Shown: positions 9,209-17,492 of the stretch, in pieces | Position numbering within the stretch: the first letter of the stretch is position 1 | How the letters are laid out: each line of letters opens with the position of its first letter | NCBI GenBank assembly: GCA_045654885.1 | Contig: JAZOOF010000051.1 | Span: 132,702 to 196,701 of the forward strand | Length of the DNA: 64,000 bases | Reading direction: 5' to 3' | Source of the DNA: HGM04593 sp045654885 | Lineage (GTDB): Bacteria; Bacteroidota; Bacteroidia; Bacteroidales; Bacteroidaceae | The notes under the pieces: generated by a model | The model's input: the letters and a program-made list of their open reading frames with translations, nothing else | What the model was told of the DNA's origin: nothing | Databases searched by the model: none | Position numbers and translations under genes: made by a program

Positions 9209-9216
9209 TATCTTCG
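9209..9216 (+). promoter_or_regulatory. dapB promoter -7 box
   Basis: TATCTTCG lies 21 bases upstream of the dapB ATG at 9238 and is identical to the box before the Crp/Fnr gene. Confidence 0.45.
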
Positions 9217-9237
9217 CGGTCATAAAATTTGAGTAAA

Positions 9238-9993
9238 ATGAAAATAGCACTTATCGGATATGGAAAGATGGGCAAGACCATTGAGAGGATTGCCCTTGAG
9301 AGAGGACATGAGATTGTCTCTATAATCGACGTTGAGAACCACGATGATATCAAAGGCGAGGCCTTTGCAAGCGCAGACGTTGCCATTGAGTTCACTGCAC
9401 CGCATGTTGCCTATGACAACTGTATTCAGGCAATGGAGGCCGGTGTGAAGGTTGTCAGCGGCAGTACCGGCTGGTATCAGCAGAACGAGGCTGTGATGCG
9501 CGAGTTGTGCGAAAAGGAGGGAAAGACTCTTTTCTGGTCAAGCAATTTCAGTCTGGGTGTGGCAATCTTTTCTGCCGTGAACAAATATCTGGCCCGAATA
9601 ATGAATAACTTCGACAACTACAGGGTGAAACTTGAAGAGACTCATCACATTCACAAACTCGATGCCCCAAGCGGCACGGCCATAACCCTTGCCGAGGGTA
9701 TTCTGGAGAATATCGGTCACAAGTTCAGCTGGGTGATGGGTGACCTCACAAACCCCGACGGCACTGTGACCAAGGGCGCTGTTCCCGGTCCCACCCAGAT
9801 TAAGATTGATGCAATTCGCCGCGACGAGGTACCCGGTATCCACACCATCACATATGGCTCGGATGAAGATACCATAACCATTACACACGATGCCCACAAC
9901 CGTAACGGTTTTGCGTTGGGTGCTGTTATTGCGGCCGAGTATACAGCCGGACATAGCGGCTTGCTCGGTATGAAGGATTTGCTTGATTTCTAA
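9238..9993 (+). CDS. dapB: 4-hydroxy-tetrahydrodipicolinate reductase
   Basis: A 251-residue NAD(P)H-dependent reductase of the lysine/meso-diaminopimelate pathway. The N-terminus MKIALIGYGKMG is the Rossmann dinucleotide loop; the substrate-binding region contains EETHHIHKLDAPSGTA, with the catalytic His/Lys signature of DapB. The ATG at 9238 was chosen over an upstream TTG because it starts exactly at the Rossmann strand. lepB follows 12 bases later, so the two are probably cotranscribed. The product feeds peptidoglycan cross-links and lysine. Confidence 0.97.
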   Translation: MKIALIGYGKMGKTIERIALERGHEIVSIIDVENHDDIKGEAFASADVAIEFTAPHVAYDNCIQAMEAGVKVVSGSTGWYQQNEAVMRELCEKEGKTLFWSSNFSLGVAIFSAVNKYLARIMNNFDNYRVKLEETHHIHKLDAPSGTAITLAEGILENIGHKFSWVMGDLTNPDGTVTKGAVPGPTQIKIDAIRRDEVPGIHTITYGSDEDTITITHDAHNRNGFALGAVIAAEYTAGHSGLLGMKDLLDF

Positions 9994-10005
9994 AAACGGT
10001 TGCCT

Positions 10006-11550
10006 ATGGATTTGAATTTTCGTTTTTTGGGCAGGAGTGTGAAGACTACCCGCAAGGCGCTCATTAAAATGGGTGTATATCTTGCGCTTTATATCGCTTT
10101 CCTCATTTGGGTGAAAAGCTGGATGGGTGTGCTTGTCATTCCGTTCATAATCGATTGCTATACAACACGCTTCATACCTTGGGGCTGGTGGAAGAACCTG
10201 AAGAACGGCACTGCGCGCAGGGTTATGAGCTGGGTAGATGCCATTGTTTTTGCCTTGGTGGCCGTATATTTTGTACACATATACTTTTTCCAGAACTATG
10301 TAATTCCCACATCGTCGCTCGAAAAGACATTGCTCGTCGGTGACTATCTCTTTGTGAGCAAACTGAACTATGGTCCCCGCAAACCACAGACCCCGCTGAG
10401 TATGCCGCTTACACAGCACACTATGCCGGTTGTGGGTGGAAAAAGCTATATCGACGCAGTACAGTGGGACTATGAGCGTGTGGCAGGCATTGAGCCTATC
10501 GAGCGTGGCGATATTGTGGTGTTCAACTACCCGGCCGGCGATGTTGCAACTACCAATCCTGCCGTGATAGATGTGCACACCATGTGCTATGCCTATGGCC
10601 TTGAACTCAACCCGCAGCTGTCGGGCATTGATACCATGCAGGCCGGTGAGGCTTACCCGTTATACAAGAAGATTTACAACGACGGTCTTGAGTATATGAA
10701 GTCATACCCCGAGGAGTTCGGTGAGCTGCTCCATCGTCCGGTTGACCGCAGGGAGAACTATGTGAAGCGTTGCGTGGGATTGCCAGGTGAGGTACTTGAG
10801 ATAAAGGACAAGGTGCTTTATATCGATGGCGAGAAACTCTCGAAGCAGACCAACGTGCAGTATAACTACAATCTTGTGTTGACCCGTCCACTCCCCGAGG
10901 AGAAACGTCGCGAGCTTGGTATAAGCAAAGAGGATTTGATGGCCATGCAGGCTCTCTATCCGCAATCGATAACAGAGAATGTGCGTCTTGCTTTGGGGTT
11001 GTCGCGTGGTCTTGTCGACAGCCTGCGCCAGGCCGGCAAGCCAGTGATGGTGGGTCAGTTGCCATTGACCGATGAGGCTTGCAATGCCTTGAAAGCGGAT
11101 AGCCGTCTGTGCAGGAGCATAGAGATTGCAAACCAGAACTCAACATTCGGCATCTATCCGCTGAACGGCAACAGGGGCTGGACAGTGGACAACTATGGCC
11201 CGGTGTGGATTCCCAAACGTGGGGAGAGCGTGAAGCTTACGCTTGACAACATTGCAATCTATGAGCGTCCCATTGTGGCATACGAGGGTAACACACTCGA
11301 TGTCAAGGATGGCAAGATATACATCAACGGTGTCGAGAGTGACAGTTACACCTTTGGGATGGACTACTATTGGATGATGGGTGACAACCGTCATAACAGT
11401 GCCGATTCACGTTGTTGGGGATTCGTTCCCGAGGACCACATTGTGGGCAAGGCTTTGTTCGTGTGGCTGTCGCTCGACAAGGACCGTGGCTGGTTCGACG
11501 GCAAGCTCCGTTGGAGACGCATGTTCCGCGGTGTGGGTTCTTTCAATTGA
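10006..11550 (+). CDS. lepB: Signal peptidase I
   Basis: A 514-residue membrane-anchored serine/lysine protease that removes signal peptides from exported proteins. Two hydrophobic segments come before residue 100. The catalytic serine is S104 in PTSSLEKTL, the general base K254 in ENYVKRCVGLPGE, and the conserved MGDNRHNSADSR box lies near the C-terminus. It is much longer than E. coli LepB (324 residues) because of roughly 150 residues between the Ser and Lys boxes and a second insertion after the Lys box; large Bacteroidetes forms are usual. It follows dapB and precedes the WbqC-like gene by 7 bases. The ATG at 10006 is preferred to TTG at 10000. Confidence 0.95.
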   Translation: MDLNFRFLGRSVKTTRKALIKMGVYLALYIAFLIWVKSWMGVLVIPFIIDCYTTRFIPWGWWKNLKNGTARRVMSWVDAIVFALVAVYFVHIYFFQNYVIPTSSLEKTLLVGDYLFVSKLNYGPRKPQTPLSMPLTQHTMPVVGGKSYIDAVQWDYERVAGIEPIERGDIVVFNYPAGDVATTNPAVIDVHTMCYAYGLELNPQLSGIDTMQAGEAYPLYKKIYNDGLEYMKSYPEEFGELLHRPVDRRENYVKRCVGLPGEVLEIKDKVLYIDGEKLSKQTNVQYNYNLVLTRPLPEEKRRELGISKEDLMAMQALYPQSITENVRLALGLSRGLVDSLRQAGKPVMVGQLPLTDEACNALKADSRLCRSIEIANQNSTFGIYPLNGNRGWTVDNYGPVWIPKRGESVKLTLDNIAIYERPIVAYEGNTLDVKDGKIYINGVESDSYTFGMDYYWMMGDNRHNSADSRCWGFVPEDHIVGKALFVWLSLDKDRGWFDGKLRWRRMFRGVGSFN

Positions 11551-11557
11551 TGCTGTA

Positions 11558-12202
11558 ATGGAAAGTGTGTTGACCCATCCGCTCTATTTGGCTCCGGTGC
11601 CGCTCTATGTGCGCCTGTATGCTGCCGATGCGCTTGTGATTGACGATGTTTCGCCTTTTGTGAAACAGACCTATCGCAGCCGTGCTGTGATAGCAGCCGA
11701 GAGCGGGGCGCAGCAGCTGACAATACCTGTTGTCCACGATGGCGGCAGGGTGGCCATGCGCGATGTACGTATAAGCGAACATGGCAATTGGCGCCATCAA
11801 CATTGGAATGCAATAGTCAGTGCCTATCGCAAGAGCCCTTTCTTTGAATATTATGCCGATGACTTTGCCCGTTTCTACGAGGAGAAAGATGGTTTCCTCA
11901 TGGATTTCAATCTGCGTCTGCATGGAGTGGTGTGCGAACTGTTGGGGCTTGAAAGGGAGGTGAAGTTTCTTTCCTATGAGGCTGTGGATGCCAGGGCGCT
12001 TGATGTGAGAAATATTGCCGAGCCAAAGGTTCTTGCCTCAATGAAGGGTGCTGGCGAAATGGCATATTATCAGGTCTTTGCACAGCGCAACGGCTTTATT
12101 CCGTCGCTGAGTATTGTCGACCTGTTGTTCAATACCGGCCCCGAGGGACTTCTGGTTTTGCGCGATAGCGTACAGCAGAAAAGGGCTTGTGAGCGTGGGT
12201 AA
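11558..12202 (+). CDS. WbqC family protein
   Basis: A 214-residue protein whose opening, with LYLAPVPLYVRLYAADALVIDD and later YRSRAVIAAESGAQQLTIPV, WRHQHWNAIVSAYRKSPFFEYY and DFNLRLHGVVCELLG, matches the WbqC-like family found in O-antigen loci and, in Bacteroidetes, next to lepB. The biochemical activity is not settled; members are thought to act in sugar or glycan metabolism. The ATG at 11558 lies just after the lepB stop; the longer open frame into lepB is not used. The last gene of the dapB-lepB-wbqC run. Confidence 0.85.
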   Translation: MESVLTHPLYLAPVPLYVRLYAADALVIDDVSPFVKQTYRSRAVIAAESGAQQLTIPVVHDGGRVAMRDVRISEHGNWRHQHWNAIVSAYRKSPFFEYYADDFARFYEEKDGFLMDFNLRLHGVVCELLGLEREVKFLSYEAVDARALDVRNIAEPKVLASMKGAGEMAYYQVFAQRNGFIPSLSIVDLLFNTGPEGLLVLRDSVQQKRACERG

Positions 12203-12218
12203 AAAACATTGTGCATAC

Positions 12219-12249
12219 TTTGATTTATCCCACCCTTACATTATCTTTG
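12219..12249 (+). promoter_or_regulatory. metF promoter
   Basis: TTTG (12219-12222), a 19-base spacer and TATCTTTG (12242-12249) match the Bacteroidetes -33/-7 consensus exactly. The metF ATG is 45 bases further on. Confidence 0.75.
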
Positions 12250-12294
12250 TGTTTATGTATATAAGGGCTTTGTACCCTTTTGAAAATATTGAAA

Positions 12295-13248
12295 ATGCGA
12301 GTAATTGATTATATAAACTCTTCATCCGACACGGCCTTCTCGTTCGAGGTGCTCCCGCCGCTCAAGGGCATGGGCACCGGCAAACTGTTCGGTAACATAG
12401 ACCGTCTGATGGAGTTTAACCCCGGATATATAAATATAACCACGCACCATAGTGAACCCGTGTACCAGAGCCTTGGCGACGGTACTTACAGGCTCGGCTC
12501 AATACGTCGCCGTCCCGGAACGGTGGCTGTGGCTGCTGCCATACATCACCGTTATGGTGTTCCTGTGGTTCCGCATATACTGTGCAACGGTTATACTCTC
12601 GATGATACCGAGTATGTACTCATAGACCTTCAGCTGTCGGGAATAACCGACATATTGGTGCTGCAAGGTGACAAATGCAAAGTCGATGCCAATACTGCGC
12701 CCGCAAAGTGCGGTAACAGATATGCCATTGACCTGCAGCGTCAGGTAAACCGTTTCAACGAGGGATTCTTTGTCGATGGTACACCTATAAAGGAACCAGG
12801 GCAGCCATTTTCATATGGTGTGGCCTGTTATCCCGAGAAGCATGAAGAGGCACCGAATATGGAGAGTGACCTTGCTGTGCTGAAACAGAAGGCCGATGAG
12901 GGTGCTGCCTATGCCGTTACACAGATGTTCTTCGACAACAGCAAATATTTTGCTTTTGTGGAGCGTGCGAGGGCAATGGGAATAAACATTCCTATAATAC
13001 CCGGTATAAAGCCAATACACCGCATGTCGCAGATGAGTGTGTTGCCAAAGACTTTCCGTGTTGACCTGCCGACAGACCTTGTGGCCGAACTTCTGAAGTG
13101 CAAGGACGATGCGGCAGTAGCCCGGGTGGGCTGCGAGTGGGGCATACAGCAGTGCAAGGAACTGATGCAGCACGGTGTGCCAAGTCTGCACTTTTATACG
13201 CTGAATGCGTTCGATAGTGTCTATAAAATAGCAAAGGAGATTTACTGA
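12295..13248 (+). CDS. metF: Methylenetetrahydrofolate reductase
   Basis: A 317-residue flavoprotein reducing 5,10-methylene-THF to 5-methyl-THF for methionine synthesis. The TIM-barrel start has FSFEVLPPLKG with the catalytic Glu of MetF; ITTHHSEP, ILVLQGD and AVTQMFFDN (flavin/folate contacts) follow in order. The start at 12295 is preferred over TTG at 12280. The stop overlaps the ATG of holB (TGATG), so the following genes share this promoter. One-carbon metabolism links it to metK elsewhere in the window. Confidence 0.96.
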   Translation: MRVIDYINSSSDTAFSFEVLPPLKGMGTGKLFGNIDRLMEFNPGYINITTHHSEPVYQSLGDGTYRLGSIRRRPGTVAVAAAIHHRYGVPVVPHILCNGYTLDDTEYVLIDLQLSGITDILVLQGDKCKVDANTAPAKCGNRYAIDLQRQVNRFNEGFFVDGTPIKEPGQPFSYGVACYPEKHEEAPNMESDLAVLKQKADEGAAYAVTQMFFDNSKYFAFVERARAMGINIPIIPGIKPIHRMSQMSVLPKTFRVDLPTDLVAELLKCKDDAAVARVGCEWGIQQCKELMQHGVPSLHFYTLNAFDSVYKIAKEIY

Positions 13249-14381
13249 TGGGTGTGTTTTTCAAGGATATAATAGGACAGAGGGCAATTGTCGAGAGGTT
13301 GCGTCGCAGTGTCGATGACAACAAACTGGCACATGCTCTGCTGATAACCGGTCCGCAGGGTAACGGAAAACTCCCCATAGCCATTGCTCTTGCAAACTAC
13401 CTGTTGTGCGGCAAAGGCGGCAGCGATTCATGTGGCACATGTCCTGCATGTGTCAAGCTCTCGAAGTATATACACAGCGACCTGCATTTTGTGTTCCCTG
13501 TAAAGAAGAAGAGCAGCGGCAATGACAAGCCTGTGAGCGACGATTACATTGCAGAGTGGCGCGAACTGCTTTTGAAGAACCCCTATTTCAGCTATGCCGA
13601 TTGGTTGGCGAAACTCGGCCTCGACAACCAGCAGCCGATGATTTATGAGCGCGAGAGCGGCGAGATACTGCATAAGCTCTCCATGCAGTCACGCGAAGGC
13701 GGTTGGAGGGTTGTAATTATATGGCTGCCCGAGAAGATGAGGGAGGATGGTTCGAACAAACTGCTCAAGATTATTGAGGAGCCGCCACAGAAGACGCTAT
13801 TCCTGCTTGTGTCGGAGGAACCGGACAAGATAATACAGACAATCCTGAGCCGTACACAGCGCATCGATGTGCCCCGCATAGCGCAGGCCGATATTGAAAA
13901 TGCGCTTGTCTCACGCTATGGCTTGGCTTTCGATGATGCCAAGGCTGTGGCGCAGCAGAGTGCTGGAAACTGGGAAAAGGCCGAGGAACTGCTGTCGGTG
14001 AGCGATGAAAAGGCGCTTTATCTTGAACTGTTCATGCAGCTCATGCGTGTGGCCTATGCCCGCAATATCCGCGAGATGAAGGCCTGGAGCGAACAGGTGG
14101 CGGCAATGGGACGTGAAAGGCAGAAACACCTGCTCGACTATTGCCAGCGTATGATACGTGAGAATTTCATAATGAACTTCAAGGACGATTCAATGATTTA
14201 TATGTCGCAGGCTGAGCGTAATTTCTCGGTGAGGTTCTCGCCATTCGTGAACGAACGCAACATATATGGCATAATGGAAGAGCTTTCCGAGGCTCAAAGA
14301 CACATAGAACAGAACGGTAATGCAAAAATAGTCTTCTTCGACATGTCGTTGAGGATGATTGTTTGGATAAAAAACAGATAA
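13248..14381 (+). CDS. holB: DNA polymerase III subunit delta prime
   Basis: A 377-residue clamp-loader subunit. The AAA+ fold opens with FKDIIGQ and HALLITGPQGNGK; four cysteines (54, 62, 65, 68) form the zinc module; and LLKIIEEPPQKTLFLL and ILSRTQRID (the SRC-like motif region) follow. The P-loop reads GPQGNGKL, with Leu where ATP-binding loaders have Ser/Thr, so nucleotide binding may be weak or absent, as in E. coli delta prime. It is followed directly by the ricT-like gene and gldH, a neighbourhood conserved in Bacteroidetes. Confidence 0.93.
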   Translation: MGVFFKDIIGQRAIVERLRRSVDDNKLAHALLITGPQGNGKLPIAIALANYLLCGKGGSDSCGTCPACVKLSKYIHSDLHFVFPVKKKSSGNDKPVSDDYIAEWRELLLKNPYFSYADWLAKLGLDNQQPMIYERESGEILHKLSMQSREGGWRVVIIWLPEKMREDGSNKLLKIIEEPPQKTLFLLVSEEPDKIIQTILSRTQRIDVPRIAQADIENALVSRYGLAFDDAKAVAQQSAGNWEKAEELLSVSDEKALYLELFMQLMRVAYARNIREMKAWSEQVAAMGRERQKHLLDYCQRMIRENFIMNFKDDSMIYMSQAERNFSVRFSPFVNERNIYGIMEELSEAQRHIEQNGNAKIVFFDMSLRMIVWIKNR

Positions 14382-15539
14382 ATGGATAAAAAATATAAAG
14401 AGAATAATGGTTGTGCCGGTATCTGCTGCAAGGGATGCGGCAGAATGGATGCACCGCTCAATACCTTTGATTGGCTTGCTGCGGTTCCCGGCAATGAGGA
14501 GTATACCGATATAGTGGAGGTCCAGTTCAAGAACACGCGTAAGGGCTACTACAGGAACAGCAACAATATCCCCTTGCAGAAGGGTGATGTGGTGGCTGTT
14601 GAGGCCAGCCCGGGTCATGACATAGGCAAGGTTACAATGACAGGACGCCTGGTGTTGCTGCAGTTGAAGAAGACACGCCTGACACCCGATAGCGAGTTCA
14701 AGCGCATATACCGCAAGGCCCGTCCGGTGGACATGGAGAAGTTCGACGAGGCTAAGGCACGTGAGCATGATACCATGATACGTTCGCGCCAGATAGCCAA
14801 GGACCTTAACCTTGACATGAAGATTGGCGATGTGGAGTATCAGGGCGACGGATTGAAGGCTATCTTCTATTACATTGCCGACAACCGTGTCGATTTCCGC
14901 CAGCTCATCAAGGTGCTTGCCGATGTGTTCAAGGTGAAGATTGAGATGAAACAGATTGGTGCACGCCAGGAGGCCGGCCGCATTGGCGGAATAGGTCCAT
15001 GTGGCAGGGAGCTCTGTTGTGCGACCTTTACAACAAACTTTGTGTCGGTATCTACTTCGGCAGCCCGTTTCCAGGATGTGTCGCTAAACCCGCAGAAGCT
15101 TGCCGGGCAGTGTGCAAAGCTCAAGTGTTGTCTCAACTACGAGGTCGATGCATATGTTGAGGCTTCCAAGAGACTGCCGCAGCGTGATGTTGACCTTGAA
15201 ACAAAGGACGGTACATACTATTTCTTCAAGAGCGATATCCTGCGTGGCGAAGTTACATATTCAACCGACAAGCATATACCGGCGAACCTTGTAACCATAA
15301 GCGGCCGCCGTGCCTTTGCAGTGATTGAGATGAACAAGCGCGGTGAGCGTCCCGACAGCTTGAACAATGAGACATCGAACGAGCCTAAACGTCCTGTCGA
15401 TTTGCTTGAGCAGGAGAATATCAACCGTTTCGATTCGGCTCAGCGAGGTAACAAGAAACGCCGTAAGGGCGGTGGAAACCGTCACGACTCAAAGAGAGGC
15501 AATGGCAAGAGAGAGAAAGGTGGCTCTTCCGAGGCTTAA
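14382..15539 (+). CDS. PSP1/RicT-like iron-sulfur protein
   Basis: A 385-residue protein with a cysteine-rich N-terminus (C11, C15, C16, C19) and a PSP1 C-terminal domain around residues 200-260, where GPCGRELCC and AKLKCCLNYE carry further conserved cysteines. Bacillus subtilis RicT (YaaT) forms a complex with RicA and RicF that holds [4Fe-4S] clusters and acts in RNA processing; RicA and RicF are not visible here, so the Bacteroidetes protein may work differently. The C-terminal ~65 residues are a basic, low-complexity tail. It starts immediately after holB and overlaps gldH by 38 bases. Confidence 0.88.
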   Translation: MDKKYKENNGCAGICCKGCGRMDAPLNTFDWLAAVPGNEEYTDIVEVQFKNTRKGYYRNSNNIPLQKGDVVAVEASPGHDIGKVTMTGRLVLLQLKKTRLTPDSEFKRIYRKARPVDMEKFDEAKAREHDTMIRSRQIAKDLNLDMKIGDVEYQGDGLKAIFYYIADNRVDFRQLIKVLADVFKVKIEMKQIGARQEAGRIGGIGPCGRELCCATFTTNFVSVSTSAARFQDVSLNPQKLAGQCAKLKCCLNYEVDAYVEASKRLPQRDVDLETKDGTYYFFKSDILRGEVTYSTDKHIPANLVTISGRRAFAVIEMNKRGERPDSLNNETSNEPKRPVDLLEQENINRFDSAQRGNKKRRKGGGNRHDSKRGNGKREKGGSSEA

Positions 15540-15990
15540 GCTGCTACTGGCGGCCATTGTGCTGTTTGCATCGTGCGACAGCACAGTCTACCACCGTTTC
15601 GCTCCTGTTGAAAGCAACGGATGGCATGCGGGTGACACGTTGTCATTCCTGTACGGTGGCAATGGGGTAGTGAATGCCGGTGTTGCGCTTGCTGTGCAGT
15701 TGAGGTATGCAGCCGGGTACAAGTACAAGAATCTGTATGCGCGGGTAGAGACGTTAAGCGCCGACAGCTGCGTGCTGTCGGTCGATACCGTATGCTGTGT
15801 AATGTATGACGATGACGGGCGCCGAATGGGCTCCACTGCCGGTGCCATGTATCAGAATGGGAGCGAAAAGCACCTCCTGCCTGCATCATGTGCCGATACG
15901 TTGCTTTTTAAAGTGTCGCATATGATGGACGACGAAATCCTATGTGGCATCTTTGATGTAGGTATAGAACTGACGGCTGTAAGGGATTGA
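15502..15990 (+). CDS. gldH: Gliding motility lipoprotein GldH
   Basis: A 162-residue lipoprotein with a basic N-terminus, a hydrophobic helix and a lipobox ending LFASC (Cys 25). The mature part, with HAGDTLSF, a central beta-rich region and DVGIEL near the end, fits GldH, which in Flavobacterium is needed for gliding and in non-gliders accompanies the type IX apparatus. The ATG at 15502 lies inside the end of the ricT-like gene, a 38-base overlap in another frame. The holB-ricT-gldH order is typical of Bacteroidetes. It agrees with the gldKLMN operon at 35-41 kb. Confidence 0.85.
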   Translation: MARERKVALPRLKLLLAAIVLFASCDSTVYHRFAPVESNGWHAGDTLSFLYGGNGVVNAGVALAVQLRYAAGYKYKNLYARVETLSADSCVLSVDTVCCVMYDDDGRRMGSTAGAMYQNGSEKHLLPASCADTLLFKVSHMMDDEILCGIFDVGIELTAVRD

Positions 15991-16027
15991 AAGAGGCCAT
16001 CATGCTGTCAATCACAAATAGCCGTCA
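15971..16027. terminator. Long stem-loop between convergent gldH and rodA
   Basis: The outer arms TGACGGCT/AGCCGTCA (15971-15978, 16020-16027) and inner arms GATTGA/TCAATC (15985-15990, 16008-16013) form a nested stem across the 38-base gap between convergent genes. No T-run, so the terminator role is inferred. Confidence 0.5.
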
Positions 16028-16028
16028 T

Positions 16029-17492
16029 TTACGCTCTGTCCCTGTCGGCATCAATCCTCAGTAGCATGAACAGCAGTATTGTGAAACCGAGAAACGATGA
16101 ACCGCCGTAGCTGAAGAAAGGCAACGGGATACCAATCACGGGAACAAGTCCCAGTACCATGCCCACATTGATGGTAAAGTGCAGGAAGAATATCGAGGCG
16201 ACGGCATATCCATAGGCTCTGCCAAAGCGGTCGTCCTGCCGTTCGGCAAGGTGTATTATTCTCAATATGAATATTACGAATATTGTCAGTACAAATACCG
16301 AGCCTGCAAAACCCTGCTCTTCGCCTATTGTGCAGAATATGAAGTCTGTGTCCTGCTCGGGCACGTAATTCAGCTTTGTCTGTGTGCCGTTGAGAAAACC
16401 TTTTCCGAATACTCCTCCCGAGCCTATGGCTATCTTTGACTGGTGCACGTTATATCCAGCTCCATTCAGGTCCTCCTTCAGTCCAAGCAGAACCTCAATC
16501 CTTATCTTCTGGTGTGGTTTCAGAACGTTGTGCATGACATAGCTGCACGAGTAGTTGAAGGCAATGGCTCCAATGATGTAAACGGCTACCCACAGGTTCC
16601 TTTTCTCTTTGCGCAGCCTTATCTGCAACAGCAGATATATGGTGTTGAATGCAAGCAGCGCATATTGGGTTATCATTATGTTGAACTCCACAAGGTATAC
16701 AGCAACCCAGTATGAGCACAGTGTGACAGCAAGGTTGGTTGCAAGCAGCACGGTGAATGTCCTGTTGTTCCTGCACCAGAACTTGACGACGGCAATTGAT
16801 ATTATCTGTATTATTACCGTTGTCGCATATTCTCCAATGCTTACAGGCAGCTTTGCCATCGTTTCGCCGCCATACTTTATACCCACTACAAAATATATTA
16901 TGGCGCTGACGGCTGCCAGCAGGAATATTCCTGTCATTCCTTCGCGGTAGAGTACAAGGAACAGTGCAAGGTATACCAGTGCACTGCCGGTCTCTTTCTG
17001 GGCAACGATTATAATCATTGGCAGCAGGATTATGCCAATGGCCTTAATGAAGTCGCTGTTGTTGCTCATTTTGAAATCTCTTCTTCCAATGAGTGCGGCA
17101 AGCATGAGTGCTGTGGCCGATTTCATGAACTCAGCAGGCTGCAGCCTGAATGAGCCTATGGCAATCCACGAGTGGGAGCCCTTGATATCTGTAGCAATGA
17201 ATATTGTTACTATGCCCAGGAGCATTGTTGCGGCATATACGACTATCGACAGGTTCTTGTACATGTGTTTCGGTATGCACAGCAGTACAAGGCCGCAGGC
17301 GAGTGATACACCCATCCACATGGCCTGCTTTCCGCTTCGCTCATCCATGTTGAAGAATTCGGCAAAGCTCGTGTCTATATATGTGTGTGTTGAACCGCAT
17401 ATTGCCAGCCAACCCATTGTGGCAAGCAGTGCGTACAGTATGATTGTGAACCAATCAAGGCGCTTGAGTATGTTCTCCTTATTTCTCTCCAT
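16029..17492 (-). CDS. rodA: Rod-shape SEDS glycosyltransferase RodA
   Basis: A 487-residue SEDS-family membrane protein that polymerises lipid II into glycan strands for cell elongation together with PBP2. About ten membrane helices; GSHSWIAIGSFRLQPAEFMKS, QKETGSALV, the DFIF motif in EQDTDFIFCTIGEE, and the PLPFFSYGGSS signature near the end are all present. An extra ~100-residue block of helices in the middle makes it longer than E. coli RodA (370), as in other Bacteroidetes. The ATG at 17492 overlaps the mrdA stop by 14 bases. Last gene of the purH-mreBCD-mrdA-rodA unit. Confidence 0.96.
   Translation of the reverse strand: MERNKENILKRLDWFTIILYALLATMGWLAICGSTHTYIDTSFAEFFNMDERSGKQAMWMGVSLACGLVLLCIPKHMYKNLSIVVYAATMLLGIVTIFIATDIKGSHSWIAIGSFRLQPAEFMKSATALMLAALIGRRDFKMSNNSDFIKAIGIILLPMIIIVAQKETGSALVYLALFLVLYREGMTGIFLLAAVSAIIYFVVGIKYGGETMAKLPVSIGEYATTVIIQIISIAVVKFWCRNNRTFTVLLATNLAVTLCSYWVAVYLVEFNIMITQYALLAFNTIYLLLQIRLRKEKRNLWVAVYIIGAIAFNYSCSYVMHNVLKPHQKIRIEVLLGLKEDLNGAGYNVHQSKIAIGSGGVFGKGFLNGTQTKLNYVPEQDTDFIFCTIGEEQGFAGSVFVLTIFVIFILRIIHLAERQDDRFGRAYGYAVASIFFLHFTINVGMVLGLVPVIGIPLPFFSYGGSSFLGFTILLFMLLRIDADRDRA

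Noticed and set aside
9538..10578. 346-codon minus-strand open frame over dapB and lepB
   Set aside because: Antisense to two clearly recognised genes; His- and Cys-rich composition typical of shadow frames.
11381..11557. Longer start for the WbqC-like gene inside lepB
   Set aside because: The extension overlaps lepB's conserved C-terminal box in another frame, and the family begins near the ATG at 11558.
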